NCBI GenBank assembly: GCA_033816765.1
Contig: CM066292.1
Span: forward strand, 4,588,001 to 4,652,000
DNA from: Nothopassalora personata
Lineage: Eukaryota; Ascomycota; Dothideomycetes; Mycosphaerellales; Mycosphaerellaceae
DNA length: 64,000 nt
Direction of reading: 5' to 3'
In this document: one piece after another, positions 22,229-34,122 of the stretch
Layout of the letters: every line of letters begins with the position of its first letter
How positions within the stretch are numbered: position 1 is the first letter of the stretch
Position numbers and translations under genes: made by a program
The notes under the pieces: generated by a model
The model's database searches: none
What the model saw: the letters and a program-made list of their open reading frames with translations, nothing else
What the model was told of the DNA's origin: nothing

Positions 22229-24885
22229 TTACGATACCTGGTCAAACTCATCCACAGCCTCGTTAGCTTCAGGTACCTCCTCAACCGCAAGCGGCTCCTC
22301 AAGCGGTCCAATAGCCTCATCACCCACAATCGCTTCCTCAACAGCTGCCTTGCGTCGCCAGACTCTATTCCAACGGTTGCCCCAGAACACAATGAAGTCC
22401 CGCTCCGCACTGTCACCATCATAGCGCTCAATCATCTCGTCCTGAGCACCATTAGCAACAGCAGAGACGGCATCCTCAATAGTAGCGAAAAGCTCCCTCA
22501 TACCCTCACGCTCGCGTGGGAGTGCTTCATCAATCTGCTTGCGTTGCTCGAACGGTAGGCTCATGTTGTTGCGCTCGCGTAAGACTTGGCGGACGCGGTT
22601 GGTGACCTTGAACATGGTGATTGAGACCATTTCGTAGATCTGGGAAGAGGCGAGTGCGCGACCTCTGTCCATGCGATCGTGCAGAGCGTACTGAATGACG
22701 GACATGGGCGTGATGATCATGTAGTTGAGCAGCTTATCAACGATGTTGACGGCTGTGCCAGGATGATCTGCCCAGAAGTCGACCACAGACTGGATGATCT
22801 GTCGTCGAGCTGCTTCGGACTGTTGTCCGATGTTGAGGAGACGGTCTTTGCAGCGGTCGATGGTAGATAGAACGTGCGACAGTGACTTGGAGCCGATGCT
22901 GAGAATCGAGGTCATGTAGATGTCGGTGCTTGGTACCAGGGGGTCGGCGAAGTTCAGAGCAGCGGCCTGTTCGTGTACGGAGTCAAGAAGGCGTTGAATC
23001 TCCTCTTCCGGTGCCTTCTTCTTCAGCGCTGCCAACACTTCGCGACCTTCCTTCGCGAAGGGTGTGGCATCGTTACTGTACTTGAAGTCTGGCATGTCCT
23101 TCTCCTTGCTCGCTGGAATCAGGCCATGATACACAGACGGTAGTGTCTCCCGTATGCGCTTGGCGAATGACAATCGGATCTCCTTGTCCAAAGCACCGTT
23201 GATGAATGCCTTCTTCGGATGAAGGTCAGGAAGATCAACATCGCCCTCCCTGTTCCATGTCAGTTCTATCGCCACGTCCGTGCCATAAATTGCTTACCAT
23301 TCGGTCCACTTCCATCGGAACTCGAAGTTGCTAAGATGGTGGGCAAACCAGTCCATGAAGCGGTACGAGAGCTCCATGTCCATCTGATCGATGTTGCGGA
23401 AGAGGAATCTGATGGCGCGACCCAGTGTGGGCGCAACCGCACCTGGAGAGATCTTGCAGGACTCAGTGATCAGCGAGTGGTAGTAGATGAGTCTGTGCTC
23501 TGGTGTAGGCAGCTGGAAGATCTGGGAGAAAATGGCGTCGATGACGATATCCTCGGGCTTCCAGGTAGGTCGGCCATCCTGAATATCGCGCAGCTTGTCG
23601 AAGGTGGTCGATCGCTTCACGAATGTGTCCTTGGTCCAGAAGCAGTCGATTTCTGTGAGGTACTTGGCAACGACGTTTCGGTTGAAGTCAAGGAGATTGA
23701 TCGTGTCAGTAATCGTGTCGCGGAGAAGCGAGGAGGCGATGTTTGACGTTGGCGGGACAGACTCAATGTCCTGGTCGGCGAAGATGGAGAAGTACAGCTC
23801 TGGCAGCAGATGGCGAGATTCTGACTGTATGGGTGATGGCACATTGATGGCAGGGAATGCGTGCTTGACTGGATCAGCGATCTCGCCGGTGCCATTCATG
23901 TCCTCGTTGCCATCCTCTTCCTTGATCTCCTTCTTGACACCAGGCTTGAAGGATGGGTCGAAGACCCGTGGTATGCAACTCAGCTTCCAACCATTGTTCG
24001 CCTCTTCGTTCAGCTGTGACTGCAGAAGCGAGATGACGCTAGCGCAGGTCATAGCCTTCTCCTCGTTCTCGCCGGTTGTCGGGTATAGATCGACCAACGC
24101 CTCGAGCGTGTGGGTTGTGGATGCGATGATATCGGTCTTCTCCAGCAGCTCGGCAACCTTCTGCGGCACCGTCTCGTCCTTCGAAGCTGCGATCAGGTAC
24201 GGGATGGTCAGCAGGATAATCTTCACCAGCTCAATTCCGATCGCATCCTCCTGAGATTCTGTTTGCAGATCTGCAGCACGGCTGAACAGCTCATCCAGAA
24301 TCGGTAGGACCCCATCTTCCTGGAAGAGCTCACTCAGACATGACAGGAAGCGCAACAGCAGTTTGACCTGTCGCCATTGTCCTGCCTCGAGCGCCTGCTG
24401 CAGCTTCTCTGCTGTGCGGTTGATGACGTCCTGCGCAACCTCGGACCTCTCGATGTTGGCGTACTGGACCACTGCAGCGATGAAAGGGATCTTGAACGGC
24501 TGCTCCGATACCACTCCAAGAGCAACAACACCGAATGTCTCTTTTACGTAGTCGTCGTCGTAGTTATCGGCGGCGAGTTTCGCAAGGTTGCCAGCGACTT
24601 CGTGGGGAAGTCTGCCGTGGTCTTCGGCGATTTCGCACAGGCCTCGTCGGATTCTCGTGCCTGGCGGAGGCTCTTGGCGTTGGCGCTGGTTGCGGTAGCC
24701 CTGGTCGTATTCGTCGTCCTCTGCATCGGATGAAGTCAGCTCACTGTTCATATGCCAATGCGGATCGCGACGCATTCAGGAGACTTCTACTTACCACGAC
24801 CGCGTTTGCGATTCCCGCCATGGTACCCTCCTCTCCCTCTACCACCTCCGGACCTGTAGTCGCGGCGGTAGTCTGTATCCCCCAT
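22229..24885 (-). CDS. CBC1: Nuclear cap-binding protein large subunit (CBP80/NCBP1)
   Basis: Large subunit of the nuclear cap-binding complex. With CBP20 it binds the 5' cap of nascent transcripts and supports splicing, export and decay. Three exons fit: 24795-24885, 23298-24720 and 22229-23249 (2,535 bp, 844 residues), with introns of 74 bp (24721-24794) and 48 bp (23250-23297). The N-terminus is Arg/Gly/Tyr-rich (MGDTDYRRDYRSGGGRGRGG). An MIF4G-type helical domain follows (RRGLCEIAEDHGRLPHEVAG...KIPFIAAVVQYANI). The junction WKWTEW-EGDVDLPDLHPKKAFI and the C-terminal DKEIRLSFAKRIRETLP match fungal CBP80. An acidic tail (EEPLAVEEVPEANEAVDEF) ends the protein; a further small 3' exon cannot be excluded. 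It is divergent from BUD31, with 229 bp between start codons. Confidence 0.92.
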
Positions 24886-25114
24886 GTTTGCGGTAGCAAT
24901 GTTTCAAGCTGCGGGTGATAAGTGGCAGAGCTTCACTTTATGAAGTTGGAGAGCTGCTTGCACGCGACGGTTCGCGACGGGTTAGTCATCAAGCCCGTCC
25001 GTGCATTTGCATGCGCCACACCCATATGTGTACAACTTCAGCACATCAACAACCACCAGACAACACCCGGGACCAGTCTCTCGACACGCACATCTCACCA
25101 GAACAATCACCACC
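24886..25114. promoter_or_regulatory. Shared divergent promoter of CBP80 and BUD31
   Basis: 229 bp separate the two start codons. Both genes serve nuclear pre-mRNA handling, so co-regulation through one short bidirectional promoter is plausible. No specific factor site was identified. Confidence 0.5.
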
Positions 25115-25760
25115 ATGCCCGCCATCCGCACCTCCAAGAACCGCAAGCCCCCTCCAGACGGCTTCGACGACCTCGAAGACACCCTCCTCGAATTCTCCAA
25201 CAAAATGAAAGACGCCGAAAACGCCAGCCACGAAGGCAAAAAGAAGCACGAAATGCAATGGCCCATCTTCCAAATCACCCACCAACGTACGTACCACTCC
25301 TAAACCACGTAACTACCAAGCACATTCCATCGCACAGGGGGGTGGGGGAAAAGAAAAACCTCCACATCAAGCCCGCCAGGGGGTGGGCGTCCGCCAAGGT
25401 GAGAGACGATCGTTTCCCGACCAGCAGCGGCCAGGACGCGCGGGCGCCCAGATCTTTTCCATTCTTCTGACTCCTCCCCGTATAGGGTCCCGCTACATCT
25501 ACGACCTCTACTACGACAAAGAGGCAATTTCCAAGCAGCTGTACGACTGGCTGCTGAAGAACGGCTACGCCGACGCCAACCTGATTGCAAAGTGGAAGAA
25601 GCAGGGGTATGAGAAACTCTGCTGTCTGCGGTGTATTCAGACCAAGGAGACGAATTTCAATAGTACGTGTATTTGCCGCGTGCCGAGGGAGCAGTTGAAG
25701 GAGGATCAGGAGATTCAGTGTGTGAGTTGTGGATGTAGGGGGTGTTCTAGCAGTGATTAA
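25115..25760 (+). CDS. BUD31: Spliceosome factor Bud31/Cwc14 (G10 family)
   Basis: Small zinc-binding component of activated spliceosomes (NTC/Prp19-related). Exons 25115-25286 and 25486-25760 (447 bp, 148 residues) are separated by a 199-bp intron (GTACGT..TATAG), long for this window. The protein begins [20 protein letters not shown] and has [22 protein letters not shown] across the splice junction. It ends with the invariant G10 block: [39 protein letters not shown] and [11 protein letters not shown]. The cysteine clusters CCLRC, CIC and CVSCGCRGC are complete. Length matches the family (about 145-160). Confidence 0.97.
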
Positions 25761-26171
25761 AGAACCGGGGGATTACGAATGCTGGTTTTCGGCGTGGGCA
25801 TGGCGTATGGAGTTGTAATTTCGTGTGGCAAGGCGATCATAGGTAATACGTTGATAGCTTGATGAAAGATGATGACTCTTCAAGCTCGTTTGTGCAGCAC
25901 CCACACTCATCTTACACCTTCTCATGCTGCTGAATATATACATCCTTCAAACCATCCCGCCCCAGCCGTGCCGGCATTAATGCGCGCGCGTACGCTGTCG
26001 TCTTTTATGCCTCGTATGAGTGCAATGCTGTGCTTTCACCTCCCCCCAACCTTTCAGTAGCGCCTTCCCAAATGCACTCATCGCCACATATTTACATTGC
26101 CATATGCCAAGATCCATTTCACCCCCTTCCGAAAAGTACGCCAAAAATTACATGCGAGTAGTAGTGTATCA

Positions 26172-29100
26172 TCATTGAATTGAAGTAGTCAGTGCGGTTT
26201 GCGTGGAGAAAGTTTGTTGCGTCGGCGTTCGCGGTTCTTCAAAGTTGTCCATGTTTGTGTCGAGACGGATTTGTTTCGCTCGTCCCTCGAGGTCCCAGTC
26301 TTCGGGCGAGCTTGGACTCTGAGGGCCACTCTCCAAGATAAATTGCTTGAAGCTCATTGGGTGCTTGGGGCTGTCAGTGGACTTGGTCTGATGCAGAGGC
26401 AGATCGAGTGCGTCTTCTGTAGAACCAAAGTACTGATCCTTTTCGGCCTTGGGAGTAGTGTCGTATTTGACTTGTTCGAGCATCTTCCCGATCGATCCCA
26501 CAGATGCTGGGCGCTCAAACTTCTCATCCTCGATCTCCATATTGACTGGGATATTGTTCAGCAAACAGAGATTTCTGTTGAGATATTGATCAAGCCGATA
26601 GCACTGTCTGTCCCACTGCTCGCTCAGCAGGCGATGAGTAGTCTGAATGTCCTGTACAGTGAAGCCAGCAGGAGGTGCAGCGATCGAGCCTGTCGGACTA
26701 CGACCGTTCTTCGCCTTACCTCCTGGCAACGTCAGTGACAATGGCAAATTGTTGCGCCGTATCGGCGAAGACGACGACCAACTGCTGGAAGGAAGAGCTG
26801 GGAACGAGGGTGTGTGCACGGAGGAGGTCGCGCGCTGCGTGGTCTTCTTGACGTGTGAAAACCCGCGCTTGACAGCAGTCGACCCGAAATGCACATGTTT
26901 CGAATGCACTGGCGAGGTCGGCGACTCCAGGTCTGCCATTACTTTCATCGTGGCCTCGGCAGAGTTGAAGGCCGCTGCACGGCCGTCGCTCATGGTGGGC
27001 AAATGAATTAACGTTGTGTTGTCAATGAGTGCGTTGACAAGGTCCGTCAGGCCGTGCAGCGGTATGTCATTGTTATCGCAATGAATCTCCAGTAGCGTAT
27101 TATTGACGCGAAGGACTTCCGCGAGGGTACTCGCGCCTTGAAATCCAAGCTTCTGCTTCTCGATTCGGAATATTTGCATTGTCTTGTTCTCCTTCAAGCC
27201 AGCTAGTGCGTCGTTGATACCAGGGCCAAACTTGGAAGTGGCCAACCTTGAGTCGTCGCCCGACAGATCCAGCTCAACCAGGGAATCGTTTTTCGCGAGC
27301 AGTTTGCTCAAAGCACGGCAAGTGTCCTCGCTGGCATCGCCAGGCAATGCCGTTTGTGACATGTCCAAAAATTGCATTGTCTTGTTACCAGTCACCGCTG
27401 AAATGATCTTTTGGAAATGGTGCTCATCTTTGTACTCTATAGCCCTCATGCTCAGATGTGTCGGCGTCTTGCCGCTAGAGATAGCTTGTGTCACTTTCTC
27501 CAGGCCCTTGGTCAGTTGACACTGACTAATGTCCAAATGCATGTTGCGTGCCGGCCCACGATCGTACGAGAGACTATGCAGCAGCGTTGCGATGTCGTTA
27601 CCAGAAAGGTACGTGTTATTCAGGTAGAGCTCGTGCAGAGTGTCCGATTGTGGATGAGCGAGATACGTCGAGATAGCGTCAATAGTGGCCGCGTTCAATG
27701 AGGTGCCACTCAAGCGTAATTCCTGAAGGCGCCACACCAGCAGCGTTTCTGCTGTAATGAAAGGCTCGGCTCCTGAGGTCCTCGACACATCGGAAAAGTC
27801 CAGCTTTCTGATGAAGCCAAACATACCCAGCTGGCTGTCGAACGTGCCAGGATTCAGCCGCGCACCATTGCCTGCGATTTGCAACGACTCCAGAGTATTC
27901 TCCTGCACTCGAAGCGCATCAAGTATCAAGCCCAAGCTTCGGTCATTCAACCCGCATCGATTCAGTTCTATTGCACGAAAGTGGCAAGACTTATCCACGG
28001 CCGCGCCAACCAGATAGTCCAGATCAGTCTCGCTGAGCTCAATCCCGTTAAGGCAGACCCAATCCACGTTCGTGGTCTGGTGCTTGCAAAGTGGGAACAG
28101 CGCTTCCACTATGCCGCAGCCAATATCCTTCGTCCGGCCTGCTTCGTCCTCTGTCGGATCTGGCGCTGTATGCTTCAACGTGATGCAACCAGAAAAGTCC
28201 AGCCGCCGCAGACGTTTGCTTGTCGCAGCCAGAGCTCGCACTTCTTGCACCAATAGCGAAGATCGACTCAACTCTTCAGCTGTCAATCGGATTGGCGTAC
28301 CGCGCTTCGTGCGCGAACAGACCAGTTCCTGCCCATAATTGTCGTGCAGTCCGTTCAGACTGTCCAGCGGCACGTTTGCGAAGGACAAGCTACCAAAACT
28401 CTCGTTGTATCTTAGCGCGCGCATGATAGCTAGTAGTTCGAGAGGTCCATAGCTCGGGCGACGAGCATCGGCGGGAGGGAGGAGCACAAATCGAGGAGCG
28501 TCCTCGCAATTGTAGTCAAGGGTGTAGCGCACGTTCGAAGGATTCACGCCGTACGCGAGACAGTATGCGATCAATGTTCGGTCCAAGCAACAGTGCTCTT
28601 CAACATCGCTAGCAACGGGCGGCGCAAGGATCTTCTCTACGTCGGCCGGTGCGATGAAGCGGAAGAGTCGGTGGCCACACTCCGGTCGCAAGTAGTTCTC
28701 TGAGAAGCATAGTCGAGCGGCGATCTCGTGCGATGCGGCAGATGCGAGGTGTAATGTTCGTGCCTTTTGCAATGGCTGTCGAAAGGTCAGGTCGAACGTG
28801 TCGTCAATGCTACTGACCTTGACGGACGACAGCGTCAGAATCCCGTAGCAGCATTGCGAATTGTTGTTAGGCAGTGACGGACTCGAGCTCCGTACTACAG
28901 GCTTGAACAGCTGGATCAAATGTACCTTATGTACACCGATGGCGAGGAAGCAAACTGTGGAAGCTACTTTGGTCACATCGTCGGATGATGACCTGCTCCC
29001 CGACTTCACCGCTGGTTGTCGCTGCACGACCTTGAAGATGGCAAAATTCGAAGGTTCGTAGTCGCTGTCTCTTTCCACAATCCTACACGCGTTCTCAAGG

Positions 29101-30029
29101 TTGTAGGTCGAGATGTATACAGTCTCACGTTGTCGTGCCTCGGCTACAGCATACTGCATCTTGACCAGCCACACATCCCGTTCTTCCGGATTGTTGAACT
29201 GAAGGGTGATCGAAGAAGCCTGGCCAGACTCCTCGTCCAAGTAGCAGATCTCCAGCGCGAAGTATGGCTTCCCATCGTCCAGCTTGTGCGTTGCCACCAC
29301 TTGCCGCAATGGCACCCTGCCATTCTTGTCGCCCGATGAGTCGGAAAGCGTTTGAAGGTCGCTCTGAGACCCGCCCGAGGGCATGGAGCCATGCCGAACG
29401 GTAGGACTACGACCAGCTGCAGAAGATATCGTCTTGAAAGTTTCGGCAGCTTTCGCTTGAGACTTGTAGCGAAGGATATAGTTGTCGGTCAACACCAGGT
29501 ATTCCTTCTTCTTGCGGAACATGCCCGCACTAGTCTGGACCTCGCCATGGTGCAGCACGGTCCTCGAGGGTGGAAGGCCGTCCACGACAGCGTTCTCGAA
29601 GCTCACGGAAGGTGGTTTCGAGGATGTGGCTGAGAGAAGTTCGCCGTCGGTAAGCCGGCCGCCCATGAGCTCCTCGTTGCTGCCGCGCACGCTGTTCTTC
29701 AGCGACTCGAAGACTGATGGCGGCCGCTTCGACGCTCTCATGGCCAGCGACGGCCGTCTTGCGCGAGGCTTCGGCAGCTGGTTAGACGGCGGTCTCGACG
29801 CGGCGTGGTCTTCTCTTGCTACGTCCGGATGGTCGAGGCTCGTATATAAGCTCGGCGTCCGGATGTGTTTGTGTTTCTTGGTCAGCGTCTTGGGCTGCTT
29901 GACGGCACCACTGGCGTCGCCATGGCCATGGTGGTCGGACGAGGAGGACGAGTACTTGAGGGCAGTCAGGGCGAATATGCTCCTCCTTCTGGCCCAGGAG
30001 CTGTCATTGCTGTTCCGGGCAGAAGACAT
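26172..30029 (-). CDS. PH-domain and leucine-rich-repeat protein (large, uncharacterised)
   Basis: An intronless 1,285-residue protein. The N-terminal 150 residues are Ser- and basic-rich. A pleckstrin-homology-like region follows (about 165-310): HHGEVQTSAGMFRKKKEYLVLTDN, ILRYKS, then LRQVVATHKLDDGKPYFALEI and ITLQFNNPEERDVWLVKM, ending in the usual tryptophan helix. The middle (about 530-1030) is an array of ribonuclease-inhibitor-type leucine-rich repeats, for example LRRLDFSGC, FRAIELNRCGLNDRSLGLILDAL, LQELRLSGTSL, LHELYLNNTYLSGNDIATLL and LVELDLSGDD. The C-terminal part is disordered. A PH domain followed by RNI-type repeats recalls the layout of CARMIL proteins, which regulate actin capping at membranes, but orthology is not shown. 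A lipid- or cortex-associated scaffold is the best guess. Confidence 0.85.
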   Translation of the reverse strand: MSSARNSNDSSWARRRSIFALTALKYSSSSSDHHGHGDASGAVKQPKTLTKKHKHIRTPSLYTSLDHPDVAREDHAASRPPSNQLPKPRARRPSLAMRASKRPPSVFESLKNSVRGSNEELMGGRLTDGELLSATSSKPPSVSFENAVVDGLPPSRTVLHHGEVQTSAGMFRKKKEYLVLTDNYILRYKSQAKAAETFKTISSAAGRSPTVRHGSMPSGGSQSDLQTLSDSSGDKNGRVPLRQVVATHKLDDGKPYFALEICYLDEESGQASSITLQFNNPEERDVWLVKMQYAVAEARQRETVYISTYNLENACRIVERDSDYEPSNFAIFKVVQRQPAVKSGSRSSSDDVTKVASTVCFLAIGVHKVHLIQLFKPVVRSSSPSLPNNNSQCCYGILTLSSVKVSSIDDTFDLTFRQPLQKARTLHLASAASHEIAARLCFSENYLRPECGHRLFRFIAPADVEKILAPPVASDVEEHCCLDRTLIAYCLAYGVNPSNVRYTLDYNCEDAPRFVLLPPADARRPSYGPLELLAIMRALRYNESFGSLSFANVPLDSLNGLHDNYGQELVCSRTKRGTPIRLTAEELSRSSLLVQEVRALAATSKRLRRLDFSGCITLKHTAPDPTEDEAGRTKDIGCGIVEALFPLCKHQTTNVDWVCLNGIELSETDLDYLVGAAVDKSCHFRAIELNRCGLNDRSLGLILDALRVQENTLESLQIAGNGARLNPGTFDSQLGMFGFIRKLDFSDVSRTSGAEPFITAETLLVWRLQELRLSGTSLNAATIDAISTYLAHPQSDTLHELYLNNTYLSGNDIATLLHSLSYDRGPARNMHLDISQCQLTKGLEKVTQAISSGKTPTHLSMRAIEYKDEHHFQKIISAVTGNKTMQFLDMSQTALPGDASEDTCRALSKLLAKNDSLVELDLSGDDSRLATSKFGPGINDALAGLKENKTMQIFRIEKQKLGFQGASTLAEVLRVNNTLLEIHCDNNDIPLHGLTDLVNALIDNTTLIHLPTMSDGRAAAFNSAEATMKVMADLESPTSPVHSKHVHFGSTAVKRGFSHVKKTTQRATSSVHTPSFPALPSSSWSSSSPIRRNNLPLSLTLPGGKAKNGRSPTGSIAAPPAGFTVQDIQTTHRLLSEQWDRQCYRLDQYLNRNLCLLNNIPVNMEIEDEKFERPASVGSIGKMLEQVKYDTTPKAEKDQYFGSTEDALDLPLHQTKSTDSPKHPMSFKQFILESGPQSPSSPEDWDLEGRAKQIRLDTNMDNFEEPRTPTQQTFSTQTALTTSIQ

Positions 30030-32175
30030 CGCCTGCCCCGGTCCGTCGTAGAAGTCAGTCGCGCGGAGATGAGTGGCTCGTGTCCCTCTTTAGAACATCT
30101 GGCTATTGCAGCTCGCACGCGCGCAGACACGCCGGTGGCATCCAATGACGTCGCAGGCAAGGCGGAGGGCGGCGGGTGACAAGGTGAAGAAGAGCATACG
30201 AGCACTATCCATCCGGCGCCTGCACCAGAAATCCAACTGCTGAACAACAGAAAGAACACATGGATCCGGCGCAGGAGAGGGTGCTTGCGGACGGGACAGG
30301 ACAGGACAGGACAGGCAATGTAGGAAGCCCACCAGACCGGGCAAATAGACTTTTGGCACCGATGAGGAGCTTTTAGGTGCCGCGTGCATCACATACCAGG
30401 TAGAACTATCCGTCGATCGCCTGCCAGCATTCACCAGATATACCGTAATAAATGGTGCAGTTTCACATCGCCCACCCAATAACGATGCCCAATGCTGTGT
30501 GTGCTACAGCGCACGCATCGCAGCGCACTCGACCTGGCCATCTGCTATGATATGTGTGATGCCTACAGCTCGCAGACCAGTGCCATGCCAACAACAACAA
30601 CACAGCGCAAAGCCACCACCACCACCACCACCACCACGTTCATGCGCATGTGGGAAGGTTTCATGAACGCAATCCTTTCTCCTTCATTGATCTCATCTCA
30701 TCCTAACCCGTCCACCACCCGACCCGCAGCAACTCAAATGTGCAATGACAGCCGCCCATCCCGGTCTTTCCTACTGCCCGGTTGTCCACTCGCCAGGCCG
30801 CATGTCCTTGCGATAGAACAGTCGTCCTATTGGAAACACGCATACAGCAGCGCTGCCGCTCTGCTACACATCATCGCACCACTACGGCAACGCATTCTTG
30901 CCAACGTAATCCCCACGTTCCTTACTCATTTGCCTCAGCAAACACTCTCAAACAGCTATGCGCCTTTATACGAGAGCACGCGAAATGCTGCCGGCCGCCG
31001 TTTTCGTTAGGGCCGTTCAGTATATAGTCTAACGGCTCACGTTGCACTGAGAGTGACGTTTCTGCATCGATTGATTGGTGCTGCCAACATGAACCACTCT
31101 CGGCGGCATCAACACCATCCGGCCTGCGAACCGAACACTCCAGAACTGCTGCACTCCATCGCCATCATCACCAGTCGTTCCTCCTCCCCTCCTCAACACA
31201 ATGCACCACCTGCAAGGGTGGATGCATACAGCGTCTAGCCACAATCGTCCCACTCCCGCAGCTAAAATAGGGTTGTCTCCCGCAGGGCCAAGACTCCAAC
31301 TCTTCACCAAGACCTTGCGACTCCTCTATAGACCAAACCGCCATGCGATAGCAATTAGATCGGGGTGAACAGAAGGCTTGGCTTGCAACCGATGACTCGC
31401 CACTGCCACGGCGCGGTTGTTCCAGGAAATTGGACCAATACCCCAATCCCAGCCGGGCCGAGGCTAGAATCTTCTGTGCCTCCAAAGCCCTTCGCAAAAA
31501 TAGTGGACTAAATATCTCGCGTCTTGATTGCTATAAACAAGTAATACTCGAGCATTCGTCCATCGCGCGCTCTGGGAACAGTTTAGTGCCACTTTTGGAC
31601 TTTAATGTTGCAGTCCGAATCTTGCCCCACCGCAGTTTGGTGAGGAAATCCGTGTTCACCATATCTGCGAAGGGCTGTGCCTCCTCCATGGGGGTAGGAC
31701 AGACAGGGCCGGCACGCGCCGGTTGCTTACTGCATACGACGTACGCTGATGATGAAAGCACTGCTCGAAAAAGAGCAGAGCTAGCAGCCATTGGAGCTGG
31801 TATATGTCGTGGTGCGCGCATCGGGATAGGTACACGCAAACGACGCCACCGTAAGCTTATAGGTATTAGCATGAAGTATACCGTATCTGCAGGACGCGCC
31901 TTAGTATAAGTCAGGCACATTCCCAACGCAAATTGTTCGCACTTGATAGGTCCGTACCTGGAAGCTCCCTGCTACAGTACACGGCCTGTCTTCTGTATCC
32001 GATTATACGAGAATCGAACCACGGTCCGGAACACGATCGAGCAAGTAGCAAAGCCGCGTAGCGCTTTACACTCCGCGGAGCAACGCAGCGATTGGACAAC
32101 GAGCGCACCAAAAGACAGAACTGCGGCAACTGAATCTATCAAGCGGCATTTGCATGACGCGTTTCTACTATACAT
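30030..32175. other. Intergenic region with microsatellites, no gene recognised
   Basis: Contains the promoter of the PH/LRR gene, a GGACA tandem repeat (30294-30315) and a CAC trinucleotide run near 30615-30638. Frames of up to 172 codons exist but are low-complexity or lack motifs. A minus-strand frame at 31531-31926 (131 codons) has no recognisable domain. Confidence 0.45.
30294..30315. repeat. GGACA pentanucleotide repeat
   Basis: Four full GGACA units plus a partial one in tandem, upstream of the PH/LRR gene. Confidence 0.85.
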
Positions 32176-34122
32176 CTATTCTTTGATCCGTCTAGTAGCC
32201 CTCGCCGCAACGATCGACGACAACGCCCCGATGAATAAGCAAACGCCAATCCCACTAAGACCTTCAGTCGAATGATGCTCATCCGGATGCGCATCCGTCG
32301 CGAGTTCTGGACTCTTTCCCGGTTCTAGAATCGAGAAAACCACCCAACTGATTCCCGTGCCGACGAATTGAGGTAGGGTCGTGTAGATGTTGAGAATGCC
32401 TAGGTATATCCCGCTGAGCTCGCCTGTTGATGAGTCCGGCGCGGAGGCATTGGAGTCTTGTCGGATGCGGGGTGTAGTAGGTGTAGTCCTCCCACTCAGC
32501 TCGATATCTTCTGACATGCGCACGCGCTGGTTCGCAGCGTTTCGGACTGTGGTATAGGGCAACGCAGAGCTGAGCTTGTTGATCTCAACACCGATAAACG
32601 TCCCCACCGCCAGACCAGCAATGGCCGAAGGGATCCCAAGAATCGCCATCAAGAAGATCGCGAACCCCACCGACTGCACAATCGGCGCCCAGATCATCAA
32701 CACGGCGACCATCGCGCACCCGACCGTCCAGACGTTCAGGAGGGAAGGCTTCTTGGTCCCTATCAGTGGGATGTTAACAATGCCCTTTAAGCTCTCAGGA
32801 GGGCGAGGAGTATAACCTGGCAGGTCTTCATCTCCTGGGCTTGTGACAAGCCATGGCAGCACGACTGATGTTGTGAAGCCGACCGTTGAGTGGATGATCA
32901 ATCCCATGCTGCCGATGCGTCCGACTTGGGTGAGGGCGTCGCCGGAGGCGTTGGGCGCTTCGTGTCGGAGGTAGATCTCGCCTACCCATGTGCTGCCGTA
33001 GAACATGAGTGGGAACCAGCCGATCCACGACCAGAATTGTACCCAGCAAATTGCTTGGATGCGTTCTGGGACGTAGAGAGCTCGTTCGTAGATCTGCCAG
33101 ATCGTTGTGAGGAGGCTGTAGCTCTTCTCGGATGACTTGCTGTTATGTCGATTGTAAGTAAGCATTGCTCAGCAAGATTTTGAAGCGAACATACCCATCA
33201 GAGACCAGTACTCGTTCCGTAACAGCCCAGCATGTGGTGAACTGCGTTGCGGTCATGACTATCGCTGCCACGGAGCAGACTTTCTTGAACTGACTATCGC
33301 CAAACAGCGTGCTGGGGAGTATAGCATTCAAGTCAAGAGAACCGAACCCAAAGACCAGCATGTGGCCGACGCCGACCATCCTAGCCACTTCAGCACATCA
33401 GAACCTCCTGCCTTGGTGTACACGATCTCATTAAAATGTAGGAACTTACCCCATGCCGCACCAAGCTGCTGTTGGTGGACTGGCAGAGCATCAACAACCA
33501 GTGCCCGACACGTGGCTTGTGCTGTGCGATTGTCAGCATGTCTGTCTAGCTCTTGTCTTATGTCCAGCCTTACCGATATTGATCACAAAATCCAACACAA
33601 AGATATCAGCAACAGCCACCATGACCGTGATCTCTTTCCTCTGTTTTTACAAATATCAGCAACTTGATCTCAACCACCCCTCATAGCCCCCCAACTCACC
33701 CTACTGTCCTCCACAACCCACCACCCCACCAAATCCTCCGCCCACCCCAACACCAGCAAACATCCCGCAACCGCAATCGTCCCACCCACCATGAACGGCC
33801 GCCTTCTTCCATACCTGCTCGTGCTCCTATCACTGATCATGCCGACGATGGGCTGCATAATCAACCCACTCAACGGACCCGCGATCCACACCAGACTCAT
33901 CTTTCCCTTCGACAGGCCCAAAGCCAGGAGGTAAGGTGTCGCATAAGTCTGCTCGGTGCCCCAGCAGAATTGCAGGCCGATGAGGGAGAGGGTGAGAAGG
34001 AAGAGGCGGATGGACTCAGTGCTGCCGCGGATGCGTGGGTGGCCGGCCCATGTCGAGGAGGAGGAGGAGGAGGAGGAGGAGGAGGATGAGGAGGAGGAGG
34101 AGGGGAGGGCGGAGACTGCCAT
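32176..34122 (-). CDS. Sucrose/alpha-glucoside:H+ symporter (GPH family, S. pombe Sut1-like)
   Basis: A 12-helix plasma-membrane sugar carrier of the glycoside-pentoside-hexuronide family. Five exons fit: 33700-34122, 33574-33640, 33450-33521, 33195-33387 and 32176-33139 (1,719 bp, 572 residues), with introns of 52-62 bp. Diagnostic text includes LIGLQFCWGTEQTYATPYLLALGL, WIAGPLSGLIMQPIVGMISDRS, YGRRRPFMVGG, VADIFVLDFVINI-AQATCRALVVDALP and VGHMLVFGFGSLDL; the RALVVD and GRRRPF blocks are hallmarks of plant and fungal SUT transporters. The long final exon holds the central loop and helices 7-12. The N-terminus has a polyserine tract (see 34055-34104). In plant-associated fungi such carriers take up host sucrose; substrate here is inferred. 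Confidence 0.93.
34055..34104. repeat. GAG/GGA triplet repeat encoding polyserine
   Basis: An imperfect run of GAG triplets on the plus strand encodes about 16 consecutive serines near the N-terminus of the symporter on the minus strand. Such codon runs vary in length between strains. Confidence 0.9.

Noticed and set aside
31531..31926. 131-codon minus-strand frame
   Set aside because: No recognisable domain, no splice signals joining it to anything, and composition like the surrounding non-coding DNA.
31995..32030. tRNA-like T-arm (GGTTCGATTC on the minus strand)
   Set aside because: The flanking bases do not pair as a T-stem and no matching D-arm, anticodon arm or acceptor stem could be drawn.
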